This document shows, in pieces, positions 1 to 8,765 of a stretch of DNA of 64,000 nucleotides (position 1 is its first letter; each line of letters opens with the position of its first letter). The stretch covers positions 2,046,001-2,110,000 of the forward strand of contig OZ252227.1 of assembly GCA_965249175.1 (NCBI GenBank), read 5' to 3'. The notes beneath the pieces were generated by a model that searched no databases, was not told where the DNA came from, and was given only the letters and a program-made list of their open reading frames with translations. Position numbers and translations under genes: made by a program. The stretch comes from CAZYFH01 sp965249175. Its GTDB lineage: Bacteria; Acidobacteriota; Vicinamibacteria; Vicinamibacterales; UBA8438.

Positions 1-702
1 GCCCCGATAGGCCTGTCCGATCGTTCGCAGCAAGATCTCGCCGCGCTCCGTTCGCACCGAGCCGCCCGGGAGGTCGAGTGACGTGCGGCGCACTGCGTCG
101 GCGACCTGGTCGAACGTCAGGCCATGCCGCCGGAGTGCCACTTCGGACACCTCGATGGAGATCTCATAGGGCGGGGCGCTGACGACGTCGACCTGCGTGA
201 TCTCGGGGATCGCCGTCAGCTCGTCACGGACCCGTTCCGTCAAGGCTTTCAGCGTGAACGGGTCGACGGACCCGGAGACCGCGATGTCGACGACCTGCTG
301 GCGGTTCGTCAGCTCTCGAATGATCGGTTTCTCCGTTTCGACCGGGAACGTCGTGATCGCATCGACATTGCTTTTGACCTCGTCGACCACCTTGCGGGGG
401 TCGGCGCCAAGCTCGAGCTCGACCATGACCACGCCCATACCTTCGGCCGCGGTCGACTGGATTTGCTTGATGCCGTCGATGCCCTGGATCGCCTCCTCTA
501 CGCGGATGTTGACCGCTTCCTCGACCTCTTCCGGCGCGGCGCCGAGATACGGCACCTCGATGTTGATGAGATCGAGCTCGAACTCGGGGAAGGTCTCCTC
601 TTTGACTGTGAAGGTTGCGATGACGCCGCTGACGAGGATGAAGACCATCATCAGGTTGGCGGCGACGCTATTGCGCGCGAACCACTCGATCATTTTTTTC
701 AT
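1..702 (-). CDS. RND-family efflux permease, N-terminal part (runs off window)
   Basis: The first 234 codons are present; the gene continues beyond position 1. The translation begins MKKMIEWFARNSVAANLMMV, giving a cytoplasmic stub and a first transmembrane helix at about residues 10-30. It continues with EETFPEFELDLINIEVPY, GAAPEEVEEAVNIRVEEAI and IDGIKQIQSTAAEG, the conserved start of the porter domain in AcrB/HAE1-type RND transporters. Such proteins are proton-driven inner-membrane pumps working with a periplasmic adaptor and an outer-membrane channel. A GGAG lies about 5 nt before the chosen ATG (702-700). Substrate cannot be told. The 234 bp upstream (703-936) shows no convincing gene. 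Confidence 0.9.
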   Translation of the reverse strand, partial: MKKMIEWFARNSVAANLMMVFILVSGVIATFTVKEETFPEFELDLINIEVPYLGAAPEEVEEAVNIRVEEAIQGIDGIKQIQSTAAEGMGVVMVELELGADPRKVVDEVKSNVDAITTFPVETEKPIIRELTNRQQVVDIAVSGSVDPFTLKALTERVRDELTAIPEITQVDVVSAPPYEISIEVSEVALRRHGLTFDQVADAVRRTSLDLPGGSVRTERGEILLRTIGQAYRG

Positions 703-936
703 CGCATCTCCGCCCCGTGGCGCGGGTCAGGTCGTCGCCAGGCGCTCGTTGCGGCACCTGCGAGCTGATTGTGACCGTGATGATACCGCCGCGGACGATA
801 GTGAGTGTAAGGAGGGTGCCCTTCTGTCAAAGAGAGGGTCGTGCTCAGACCCGGCGCCCGAGGACCAGACGTCGCCGGCGGCGGATCCGCTGAACAGAGG
901 GCCGATCGGCGGCACGCGGGATCTCGGAGACTCGAA

Positions 937-2427
937 TCAGCGCGCGCCCTGGTCGGTATTCCGTTCAGGCGCGTCGGGCCCCATCAGCTCCCGCAACAGC
1001 GTCCCCGTCTCATCGTGGGCGCGGAAGCCTGTCCCGCGTCGGAACCCGTCCGCGATGGTCACGGGCAGCAGATCCTTGTCGTCCTTCGCCCACAGATCGG
1101 CGCCGCGGTCGACGAGGTATCGCACGATGCTGTTCGCGCCCCGGTACGCCGCGCCGTGGAGCGCCGTCTCGTCCCGGGCGTTGGTGGCGGTCACGTCCTC
1201 CCCCAGCCCCACCAGGATCTCGACCGCTTCCAGCGCCTCGGCTTCGGTCGCGTGCACTTGCCCTTCGAGGAATCCCATGCCCGCCGCCACGAACAGCGGC
1301 GGCGTCTCGTCGCTGTTCGCGATCTTCGGGTCGGCCCCGTGTTCGAGGAGCAGGCGCATCAGCGTGATATCCGCGGCCTTGACCGCAAGGAAGAACGGGG
1401 TCGCGCCGACGAGGCTCATGGCGTTGCCGTCGTAGGTGCCCTTCGTCGGGGGACGCGCCGTCATGCGCGCGTTGACGTCGGCGCCGTGGGCCAGCAGCAC
1501 CTCGACCAGGTCGAGCGTGTTCAGGGCGCCCGTCGGCGTCGGGCAAGGCATGGCGGTGAGCTCACAGTTGCGGGCACGCACGATCCCGTGCAGCGCCGTG
1601 CCCCTGGGTCCGTCGAGGTTGGGGTCCGCGCCCTGCTCGACGAGCCAGGCCGCGAGCTCGTAGTGCGCGTTTCTGATCGCCGTCGCGAGCACGCTCGACC
1701 CCAGCCGCGGCGGCGCCGGTTCGTCACCCACGGTCGGATCGCGTGGCCCACGCGGGACGGCGTCTTCCGCGGCCTCGTTGATGTCCGCACCGCCCGCAAG
1801 CAACGCTTGCACCGTGGCGAGATCGCCTTCCCGTGCGGCGAACAGCAACGCGGTCATGCCTGCTTCCGAGCGGGCCGTAACGTCGGCGCCGCCTGCAATC
1901 AGCGCGGTCGCGGCGGCGGCGTTCATCCCGGCGGCCGCCCACATGAGGGCCGATTGCCGCCGCACGCTCTCGCGTGCGTTGGGGTTGGCGCCCGAAGCGA
2001 GGAGCCCGGTGACGACATCCGCGTCACCGGCTCGCGCGGCGGTCATCAGCGGCGTCTGACCATAGGGTGTCGCGGCGTTCGGATTCGCGCTCGCCGCGAT
2101 CAAAGCCGTCACGATGGCGACGTTCCCGTTCGTGGACGCCAGGGAGAGGGGACTGACCCCGTAGCGGTTCGTCACGTTCGCGTTCGCGCCGGCCTCCAGG
2201 AGGAGCGTCGTGAGGCCAGCCTCGTCCCGTTGGACGGCCCAGTGGAGGGCTGTCGTGCCATCGGGTTGCGCCTCGTTGACCGCGACGCCCTGCTGTATGA
2301 GCGTGCGCGCGGCCCGGTCGTCTCCGTCCTCGACGGCATCGGCGAGCCGTTGGTCGGCGCCAGCGGCCGCGAGGCCGGTCGCCAATAGCAGGGGCAAAGT
2401 CCACGCGAGGAGGCGCTTTAGGCTCAT
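937..2427 (-). CDS. Exported ankyrin-repeat protein
   Basis: A 496-residue protein. Residues 1-23 (MSLKRLLAWTLPLLLATGLA) form a Sec signal peptide, after which nearly the whole chain is ankyrin repeats. Typical units are visible, such as DGTTALHWAVQRDEAGLTTL, YGVSPLSLASTNG, YGQTPLMTAARAGDADVV, GMTALLFAAREGDLATVQAL and DETALHGAAYRGANSIVRYL, about ten in all. An acidic linker near residues 210-230 interrupts the array. Ankyrin repeats mediate protein-protein binding; no catalytic domain is visible and the partner is unknown. It sits alone between the RND gene and an NHL gene on the same strand. Confidence 0.9.
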   Translation of the reverse strand: MSLKRLLAWTLPLLLATGLAAAGADQRLADAVEDGDDRAARTLIQQGVAVNEAQPDGTTALHWAVQRDEAGLTTLLLEAGANANVTNRYGVSPLSLASTNGNVAIVTALIAASANPNAATPYGQTPLMTAARAGDADVVTGLLASGANPNARESVRRQSALMWAAAGMNAAAATALIAGGADVTARSEAGMTALLFAAREGDLATVQALLAGGADINEAAEDAVPRGPRDPTVGDEPAPPRLGSSVLATAIRNAHYELAAWLVEQGADPNLDGPRGTALHGIVRARNCELTAMPCPTPTGALNTLDLVEVLLAHGADVNARMTARPPTKGTYDGNAMSLVGATPFFLAVKAADITLMRLLLEHGADPKIANSDETPPLFVAAGMGFLEGQVHATEAEALEAVEILVGLGEDVTATNARDETALHGAAYRGANSIVRYLVDRGADLWAKDDKDLLPVTIADGFRRGTGFRAHDETGTLLRELMGPDAPERNTDQGAR

Positions 2428-2519
2428 GGGGCTGTCTCCAAAGACGAAACCGGCGTGTCGCTGACAGGACAGCTTGCAGTATACGCGACCGGGGCGGGCG
2501 CTCGAAAGAGGGCGCTACG

Positions 2520-3623
2520 CTATTGGCCGACCGCTCTGAACTTCTGGATGCGGCGGCCCTCCTGTTCGGCCACGTAGACGTTGCCCGTCGAATCGACGGC
2601 GATGCCGTGGGGGAGCGTGAACTGCCCAGGATAACGCCCGGGTCCGCCACCGAAGCTCGACACGCGCTGGCCGGTCCGGCGGTCCACCACATCGACCATC
2701 ACGCTGTTCTGGTTCACGACGAACAGGAGTTGCTGTTCCGGGTCGCGCGAAAACGCGATGACGACGGCCGTGCCACGCGTGCCGCTCGCACGTCCCTCGG
2801 GTGGCGTGAGGGGCTGCCACGGCACATCGATGTTGCGGACGAACGTACCCATCCGGTCGAACACCTGCAGGCGATCGGCCCGCCGGTCGCAGACATACAC
2901 CAGGCCGTCATCGGCCACCCGCAGGCAGTGGGGCAGCGGGGTCAGGTCGCGTTCCGCTGCAGTGCGATGGAGCGGCCATTGACGGAGAAACCGCCCGTTC
3001 CGGTCCAGAACGGCGATGCGTTGATTGCCACGTGGCGTTTCCCCGTCGGCGACGAAGACGTCGCCGGTCTCGCGGTCCACGTCGATACTGGCAGGGAGAA
3101 AGAACTGGGCACGGTCCGAGTTGAGGGGCTGGCCGTCGCCGGTGCCGTCCGAGGAGTCGTAACGATCCGATTCCCCGATCTGGAGCAACAGCTCGGTGCC
3201 GTCCGGGGAGTACTTCTGCACGACGCCGGTGCCGGCGGCGACGATCCACACATTGTGGTCGGCGTCGACGTGACAGTCGTGTAGCCGGTCGCCTAGCAGG
3301 CCCGGGTCGCCCCAGCCACGGACGACGGTGCCGTCCGGACCGAGCTCGATCACCGGCGGCGCCAGACGCGCCCCGTCCAGATCCTCTGGCACCACGTTCT
3401 GCCGATTGAGGATGAACACATGATCGCGGTCATCGATACACATCCCGCCCAGACCGCCCGTGATCCAGTGATCGGCCAGCGGCAGGCTGGGCCAGAGCGG
3501 ATCGACCTCGTAGCGGGGAACCTGTGGCGCCTGCGCCACGAGCGGCGTGACGACGCCGGCGGCCAGCATCACCAGTAGGCACGATCCGCACACCGCCCGA
3601 ACGACTCCACTGGTCAGAACCAT
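2520..3623 (-). CDS. Exported NHL-repeat beta-propeller protein
   Basis: A 367-residue protein with signal peptide ending at LVAQA (about residue 32). NHL blades follow: HDCHVDADHNVWIVAAGTG, DVDRETGDVFVADGE, HCLRVADDGLVYVCDRRADR and HGIAVDSTGNVYVAEQEGRR, the last ending in IQKFRAV. These resemble the propeller of peptidyl-alpha-hydroxyglycine lyase and tripartite-motif NHL proteins. No lyase activity can be claimed from the motif alone. Start ATG 3623-3621 follows a TAGGAT hexamer by 6 nt, suggesting a leaderless transcript. It is divergent from the quinoprotein-like gene at 3687. Confidence 0.88.
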   Translation of the reverse strand: MVLTSGVVRAVCGSCLLVMLAAGVVTPLVAQAPQVPRYEVDPLWPSLPLADHWITGGLGGMCIDDRDHVFILNRQNVVPEDLDGARLAPPVIELGPDGTVVRGWGDPGLLGDRLHDCHVDADHNVWIVAAGTGVVQKYSPDGTELLLQIGESDRYDSSDGTGDGQPLNSDRAQFFLPASIDVDRETGDVFVADGETPRGNQRIAVLDRNGRFLRQWPLHRTAAERDLTPLPHCLRVADDGLVYVCDRRADRLQVFDRMGTFVRNIDVPWQPLTPPEGRASGTRGTAVVIAFSRDPEQQLLFVVNQNSVMVDVVDRRTGQRVSSFGGGPGRYPGQFTLPHGIAVDSTGNVYVAEQEGRRIQKFRAVGQ

Positions 3624-3686
3624 GGGTACATCCTATAGAATCCGCCAGACCGTCCGACGATCGACTCGAACACGAGGGGAGACCTC
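3624..3686. promoter_or_regulatory. Compact divergent promoter region
   Basis: The 63-bp gap between divergent genes contains overlapping -10-like hexamers: TAGAAT on the plus strand (3636-3641) and TAGGAT on the minus strand (3635-3630). The minus hexamer is 6 nt from the ATG at 3623, so transcription could start at the start codon. The plus gene has a GGGGAG ribosome binding site before its ATG. No strong -35 box is evident on either strand. Confidence 0.45.
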
Positions 3687-5138
3687 ATGCGCCACACGCG
3701 AACTGGTTTGATTGGAATGACAGCACTTGCGGCGTTGCTGTTCGCGGTCCTCACCGCGACGCCGGCCACCTCGCTCGAAACCGAGAACTGGCCATCCTTC
3801 CGCGGGGCGGACGCCCTGTCCACCGCGGACGATGACCCGCGCCTGCCCACGACCTGGAGCGCGACCGACAACGTCGTGTGGAAGACGCCCATCGACGGAT
3901 TGGGCTGGTCGTCGCCGGTGATCTGGGGCGATCGGATCTTCCTCACGACCGTGGTGAGCGAGGGCGAGACGGAGGAGCCGCGGATGGGCCTCTACTTCCC
4001 CTACGGATCGCCCGAGACGTTCCCGGATGACGATCGGTTCGAGCCGCCCAAGCCAGGCGAGCTGATGGAGCGATCACCCGATGTCCATCATTGGTTGGTC
4101 ACGGCGATCGACTTCGACAGCGGCGACGTGCTCTGGACGACCGAGGCGTACGTCGGCAAGCCAGACTTCGACCGCCACCTCAAGAACACCTACGCGTCGG
4201 CGACGCCGGTGACCGACGGCGAGCGGGTCTACGCCTACTTCGGCAACATCGGGGTCTACGCGCTCGACATGGACGGCGGGCTGATCTGGGAAAAGCGATT
4301 CGACTCGGCGGTGACGCGTCTGGGCTGGGGTCCGGCCGCCTCCCCGGTGCTGCACGAAGACACGCTCTTTATCGTCAACGACAACGACGACCGCTCCTTT
4401 GTGGTGGCGCTTGACGCCGCGACGGGAGACGAGCGCTGGAGCGTCGATCGCGACGAGGGCACGAACTGGTCCACGCCGTTCATCTGGCAGAACGAGGAGC
4501 GCACGGAACTGGTGACCGCCGGGAGCGACCACGTGCGGTCCTACGACCTGGACGGCAACGAGCTCTGGCACTTCACCGGTCTGAACTCGATCTCGATCCC
4601 GCAGCCGTTCAGCGCGCACGGGTTGCTCTATGTCACGTCGGGCTACGTCGGCGACCAGAGTCGGCCCGTGTTCGTCATCCGTCCGGGCGCGTCTGGGGAC
4701 ATCACGCTGGCGGACGGCCAGCACAGCAGCGACCACATCGTGTGGCACGACGACACCGCTGGGCCCTACCACCCGACGCCGCTGGTCTACGGTGACTACT
4801 ACTTCACGTTGCTCGATCAGGGCTTCGTCACGGTGCACGACGCCCTGACCGGCGAGGAGCTGTATTTCACCGAGCAGCAGATCCAGAACCAGGAGGTGCG
4901 CCGTCGCGTCGCGCGCGGCGCGGGTGGGTTCACCGCGTCTCCGTGGGCGTACAACGGCAAGATCTTCGTGCTGAGCGAGGAGGGCGTGACCTACGTGATG
5001 GACACCGAGGACAGCTTCCGGGTTGTCGCCACCAACTCGCTGGACGAGGTCGCGATGTCGAGTCCGGCGATGTCCAGAGGCAGCCTGTTCATCCGGACGC
5101 GCTCCCACTTGTGGCGACTGAGCGACGCGTCCCGTTAG
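3687..5138 (+). CDS. Exported PQQ-like (BamB-type) beta-propeller protein
   Basis: A 483-residue protein with a signal peptide (cleavage near ATPATS, about residue 28). It begins its mature part with WPSFRGADALST, the start usual in BamB-like/quinoprotein-like propellers of this kind. Blades with PQQ-type tryptophan-docking motifs follow: DSGDVLWTTEAY, MDGGLIWEKRF, AATGDERWSVD and DGNELWHFTG. It lacks the longer active-site region of PQQ alcohol dehydrogenases, so it is better read as a PQQ-like propeller of unknown ligand, possibly a scaffold. A GGGGAG Shine-Dalgarno supports the start. The GH88-type gene follows 26 bp downstream on the same strand. Confidence 0.88.
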   Translation: MRHTRTGLIGMTALAALLFAVLTATPATSLETENWPSFRGADALSTADDDPRLPTTWSATDNVVWKTPIDGLGWSSPVIWGDRIFLTTVVSEGETEEPRMGLYFPYGSPETFPDDDRFEPPKPGELMERSPDVHHWLVTAIDFDSGDVLWTTEAYVGKPDFDRHLKNTYASATPVTDGERVYAYFGNIGVYALDMDGGLIWEKRFDSAVTRLGWGPAASPVLHEDTLFIVNDNDDRSFVVALDAATGDERWSVDRDEGTNWSTPFIWQNEERTELVTAGSDHVRSYDLDGNELWHFTGLNSISIPQPFSAHGLLYVTSGYVGDQSRPVFVIRPGASGDITLADGQHSSDHIVWHDDTAGPYHPTPLVYGDYYFTLLDQGFVTVHDALTGEELYFTEQQIQNQEVRRRVARGAGGFTASPWAYNGKIFVLSEEGVTYVMDTEDSFRVVATNSLDEVAMSSPAMSRGSLFIRTRSHLWRLSDASR

Positions 5139-5164
5139 GCGGTCGACCCACCTCGACGTGTCGT

Positions 5165-6886
5165 ATGCCCCGGACCGCGCGCGCGTTCGTGACCGTCGCC
5201 TTGGCCGCGGCGTGGTTGGTTTTCGGCTCGGTCGGTGTCGGGTCGCTCGCCCACGCACAGGCGGCGAACAGCGACCTCGCGGATGAGCTGGCCGCGGTTG
5301 CGGCGCTCGCCGGCCAACCGCGGGTCGTGAGCGCCGCGGGGCTGACGCGGGACCAGACCCCGCTGCTCACGATCGAGAATCCGTCACCGTTCGACGTCCC
5401 CGGGGCCGAGCGCCGCGTGGTGTTGGTCGGCGGGCTGGACGGCAACCCCGACAGCGCGCGCCTGGTGCTCGATGCCGTGCGCTGGTTCAAGACGGCCGCG
5501 CCCGAGCAGCTTCGCACGCGGTGGGCGCTGAGCGCGTTGCCGCTCGCGAATCCCACCGCCCAACCCGTCGACACCTTCCCGCCGGACGCGGGGTACTTCG
5601 ATGACCCCGAACGGCCCGACAGTCGGTACGTCTGGCGGTGGGTCGCGTACCAGGCGCCCGATCTCGTTGTCGAGGTCCGCGCGGGCGGTGAGCTCCGGAT
5701 ACAGAGCTCCGCGGATGCCGGCACGCGATCCGATCTTCTCCCGTCGGGGTCGCTCGCCGTCGCGCTGGCCGACCCGACAACCAACGGCGAGCTGGGTACG
5801 GTCGACACGATGCTCGTCACCGCGCCTGCGTTGGACGGTGCGACGATGCTCCGCGACGTGCTGGCGCGAGCGGCCGGAGGGGCGTCGCCCCTGCGGGCGA
5901 CGATCACCGAGAGAATCACGCGCCCCCCACTCAGCGTCGCACGCGTCCTCGCAGAGCGATATCCCGAAACCGCAGGCGTCGGCTATGTCCAGGCCGTCGC
6001 CTGGGTGCACACGCTGCGACTCGCCGCGTTGATCGACGAGGCGTCGCTGCGAGCGAAGGTCGTCCGAGAGGTGCGGCCGTGGCTCGTGGGCGAGCAGCCG
6101 TGGTTCGGCGATCAGATTCGGTTCACCGCGGTCGGTGGCGCGATGGTTTTCGCGGAGCTTGCGTTGTTGGCGGGCGAGCATCAGGCGGCGGCCGCGAGAC
6201 TGGCCGCCGACGGCATCGCCCATGCCGCGGCTGAGACGGCGCCCGGGGTGCCGCAGTACGGGTTCGGTTGGACCGAGGACGTGTTCCTCGGGACGGCCAC
6301 GGCGGCAACTGCGGCGGATCAGGACGGGCTCGACGCGGCCGCGCGGTTGATCGTGCAGTCGGCCAGCCAGCTCCAGCGTTCGGACGGTCTATTTCACCAC
6401 TCGGCGGATGCCCAGACCCCGTGGGGACGCGGGAATGGGTTCGCAGCGCTCGGTCTCGCCGAGACACTCACCGCTTTGTCACCGAGTCATCCGCAGCGGG
6501 ACACCATCCTCGATGTCTATCGCCGCCTGATGCGAGCGATGCGTTCGCAGCAGGCGCCGGACGGCACGTGGCGACAGGTGGTCACCCTGCCGGGGACGTA
6601 CCGTGAAGCGACCGTCACGGCGATGACGGTGACCGCCATGGCGAGGGGCGTCCGGCTAGGCTGGCTCGACGACACCTATCGACCGGTGGTGATGCGCGGA
6701 TGGCGGGGCCTGCTCGCGCACGTCGTGGACGACGGCGCACTCGTCGATGCCTGCATCAGCACCGGCGCCGGACCGACGCTGCGGCATTACCTCGATCGCG
6801 TGGCGGTCAACGGCGCGGACGACCGCGGCGGCGCGCTCGCGCTCGGCGCGGCCCTCGAGATCCACGCCCTCGTCGAAGGCCGCTAG
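5165..6886 (+). CDS. Exported M14-like / glycoside hydrolase family 88-105 fusion protein
   Basis: A 573-residue protein with signal peptide ending near AHAQA (about residue 36). Residues about 75-290 resemble a degenerate zinc-carboxypeptidase (M14-like) domain: VVLVGGLDGNPDSARLV sits where peptidases have GGxHGxE, so zinc ligands are missing. Residues about 290-573 resemble unsaturated glucuronyl/rhamnogalacturonyl hydrolases (GH88/GH105), with GWTEDVFLG, GLFHHSADAQTPWGRGNGF and APDGTWRQVV in family order. Such enzymes remove unsaturated uronic acid from lyase products of acidic polysaccharides. The ATG at 5165 was chosen because it starts the signal peptide; the frame is open upstream but overlaps the previous gene. 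There is no clear ribosome binding site. Confidence 0.8.
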   Translation: MPRTARAFVTVALAAAWLVFGSVGVGSLAHAQAANSDLADELAAVAALAGQPRVVSAAGLTRDQTPLLTIENPSPFDVPGAERRVVLVGGLDGNPDSARLVLDAVRWFKTAAPEQLRTRWALSALPLANPTAQPVDTFPPDAGYFDDPERPDSRYVWRWVAYQAPDLVVEVRAGGELRIQSSADAGTRSDLLPSGSLAVALADPTTNGELGTVDTMLVTAPALDGATMLRDVLARAAGGASPLRATITERITRPPLSVARVLAERYPETAGVGYVQAVAWVHTLRLAALIDEASLRAKVVREVRPWLVGEQPWFGDQIRFTAVGGAMVFAELALLAGEHQAAAARLAADGIAHAAAETAPGVPQYGFGWTEDVFLGTATAATAADQDGLDAAARLIVQSASQLQRSDGLFHHSADAQTPWGRGNGFAALGLAETLTALSPSHPQRDTILDVYRRLMRAMRSQQAPDGTWRQVVTLPGTYREATVTAMTVTAMARGVRLGWLDDTYRPVVMRGWRGLLAHVVDDGALVDACISTGAGPTLRHYLDRVAVNGADDRGGALALGAALEIHALVEGR

Positions 6887-6902
6887 CCAGGTCCGCCTAG
6901 TC

Positions 6903-6951
6903 GTAGCGCAGGGCTTCAGCCCTGCGTGGCGCGGCTAAAGCCGCGCCCTAC
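6903..6951. repeat. Double-hairpin interspersed repeat, copy A1
   Basis: About 49 bp beginning GTAG and ending CTAC, made of two adjacent perfect hairpins: GCAGGGCT/AGCCCTGC (6908-6925) and GGCGCGGC/GCCGCGCC with a TAAA loop (6928-6947). It lies between convergent genes, so it may also work as a bidirectional terminator. A second copy with the same layout is at 30319-30370. The form is that of REP/BIME-type dispersed palindromes. Confidence 0.8.
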
Positions 6952-6955
6952 TGGG

Positions 6956-8086
6956 CTACTGGGCGACATACGGCTGGCCAACGAACAGCGCTGAGTCCCC
7001 GTCCGCCTTCGGCACGAACTTCTGCGTGCGACCCATCTGGTTGTCGGATCCGTAGAGGTTGCCATCTGAGTCAACGGCGAACGAGTGCATCTCGATATAT
7101 CGGTTTGGCCCCTCGGTCTCCAGCAGCCACGTGTATTGCACGTTGCCGTTCAGGTCCAGCTTGACGATCTTGGGTGGCGAGAGGTCTGTCACCCAGACGT
7201 CGTAGCCGTTGACGATGATGTCGAGCGGTAGACCGAAATCGGGCCAGACGGCAACCGGCGCGACGTTCGGGTGATACCACACCGCGGCGCGCGTCGTCTC
7301 GTTGAAGACCTGGATGCGTCTGTTGTCGCGGTCGACGACGAAGATCCGCCCATCAGGTCCGGTCGCCAGCGAATGCACGACGTTGAACTCGCCGCGCCCG
7401 TCGCCGCGCTCGCCAAACGCGTCGAGGTAGTTCCCCTCGGCATCGAGGATCATGACGCGGCCGTTGTCGAACCCGTCAGCGACGAGAACCCGTCCGTCGG
7501 GGAGGAACGCGACGTCCTGCGGCTTGCCAAAGTGCGTTTCGTCGTCGCCGGGGACGTCCTTTTCACCGAGCGTCATCAACAGCTCGCTGCCATCGTTCGA
7601 GAAGACGAAGATCTGATGCCCCGTTTCGTGCACGACCCACACGCGTCGCTCAGGGTCATACGGGCTGATGCGAATCCGGTGAGGTCCGGGCCCGTCCGAG
7701 CCCTCGAACAGGTGGTCCCACTGGTCCCACACCTCGATCACCTTGCCGTCGCCGTCGACGACAAAGATGCAGTTCTGCCAGGTGCGGCGCTCGGCTTCTC
7801 GGAGCGTGTTGATCCCGATGGAGCCGGCGATTCCCGTAAAGCCGGACGGTACCGGGTCCGGGAGCCGAGTCTCGCCACGCTGGGCTATGAAGATTCGGTC
7901 TGGTGACTCCGCGAAGACGCCCGAGTTGCCGCCGAACGCGAAGCCGTCGTCGGCGAACGGCTGCAGCCACCCCTCGACGACGTCGTAACCGCCCGGCCCG
8001 CTCGGGCCGGTCTCCTGAAGCAACGCGGGGCCTGTGACGAGGGTCGCCGCCACGACGAGTGCAGGGACGAGGACAAACGCACGCAT
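6956..8086 (-). CDS. Exported NHL-repeat beta-propeller protein
   Basis: A 376-residue protein with a signal peptide of about 24 residues (MRAFVLVPALVVAATLVTG). NHL blades are clear: FGKPQDVAFLPDGRVLVADG, HSLATGPDGRIFVVDRDNRR and EMHSFAVDSDGNLYGSDNQ, ending GRTQKFVPK. This layout recalls the propeller of peptidyl-amidoglycolate lyase-like proteins, but no reaction can be assigned. The ATG at 8086 was preferred over a GTG two codons earlier because GGAGG lies 5 nt before it. It is convergent with the GH88-type gene. Confidence 0.87.
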   Translation of the reverse strand: MRAFVLVPALVVAATLVTGPALLQETGPSGPGGYDVVEGWLQPFADDGFAFGGNSGVFAESPDRIFIAQRGETRLPDPVPSGFTGIAGSIGINTLREAERRTWQNCIFVVDGDGKVIEVWDQWDHLFEGSDGPGPHRIRISPYDPERRVWVVHETGHQIFVFSNDGSELLMTLGEKDVPGDDETHFGKPQDVAFLPDGRVLVADGFDNGRVMILDAEGNYLDAFGERGDGRGEFNVVHSLATGPDGRIFVVDRDNRRIQVFNETTRAAVWYHPNVAPVAVWPDFGLPLDIIVNGYDVWVTDLSPPKIVKLDLNGNVQYTWLLETEGPNRYIEMHSFAVDSDGNLYGSDNQMGRTQKFVPKADGDSALFVGQPYVAQ

Positions 8087-8201
8087 GAGCACCTCCGGCG
8101 GACTATCCTACCTGACGGAGGCCGCCGATGCGAAACGGCCGAGGCCAATGGTGCGGGGGGCTCGCGAGCGAGCTGCGTGTCGGGGTGGTAGGGGAGGGCT
8201 C

Positions 8202-8765
8202 ATGGAAGTGATTACGCTCGGTCTTGGCGGGATCGTCCTCCTCCTCGTCGCGGTGGTCGCGGTAGGGCTGTCAATGCCCGAGCGATACGCCGGTCGCTCC
8301 GAGGTGACCTACGCAAAGCCGGTCGAGGCGGTCTGGGACGCTCTTCTCGACTACGACAAACACCCGATGACGGGGAAGATGAAGCGCAGCGTGCAGGCCC
8401 ATACGTCGAAGTACGACATGCCCGCTTGGATCGAGGACATGGGGAGCGACGCGGTCACGGTCGAAACGGTGGAAGCGGTGCGTCCCCATCACATGGTGCG
8501 CGAGATGACGTCGAAGGCGGTGCCGATGACCAGTCGATGGCAATACACCCTCGAGCCCGCCGGCGAGGGCTGTACGCTCGCGATCGACGCAGCGACCTAT
8601 ATCCGCAGTGGCACGTGGCACGTGCCGATCTTCCGCGTGATGATGGTGCTGGGCGGCGGCGTGAAGAAGGGTCTCGACGATCAGATGGACATGGTGGCCA
8701 ACACGCTCGGTGTGGTGGCGCAGCGCGAGGCTAGTAGTCAGACGCCTTCAGCGACGCCCGAATGA
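8202..8765 (+). CDS. Membrane-anchored SRPBCC-family protein
   Basis: A 187-residue protein: residues 3-24 (ITLGLGGIVLLLVAVVAVGL) form one transmembrane anchor. A START/polyketide-cyclase-like (SRPBCC) fold follows, with the opening strand and helix RSEVTYAKPVEAVWDALLDY and the central strand MTSRWQYTLEPAGEGC. The fold binds hydrophobic ligands; the substrate is unknown. GGGAGGG 5 nt before the ATG supports the start. Its last 35 bp overlap tail-to-tail the 3' end of the minus-strand propeller gene. Confidence 0.8.
   Translation: MEVITLGLGGIVLLLVAVVAVGLSMPERYAGRSEVTYAKPVEAVWDALLDYDKHPMTGKMKRSVQAHTSKYDMPAWIEDMGSDAVTVETVEAVRPHHMVREMTSKAVPMTSRWQYTLEPAGEGCTLAIDAATYIRSGTWHVPIFRVMMVLGGGVKKGLDDQMDMVANTLGVVAQREASSQTPSATPE

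Noticed and set aside
703..936. Possible small gene at 727-915 on the minus strand
   Set aside because: A 62-residue translation rich in Ser, Arg and Ala with no motif and no convincing ribosome binding site.
937..2388. Plus-strand frames (for example 841-2388) as genes
   Set aside because: They mirror the ankyrin gene, which has a signal peptide and regular repeats; the plus-strand translation is low-complexity.
4943..5164. Longer start for the GH88-type protein
   Set aside because: The extension overlaps the previous gene, has no homology and would bury the signal peptide.
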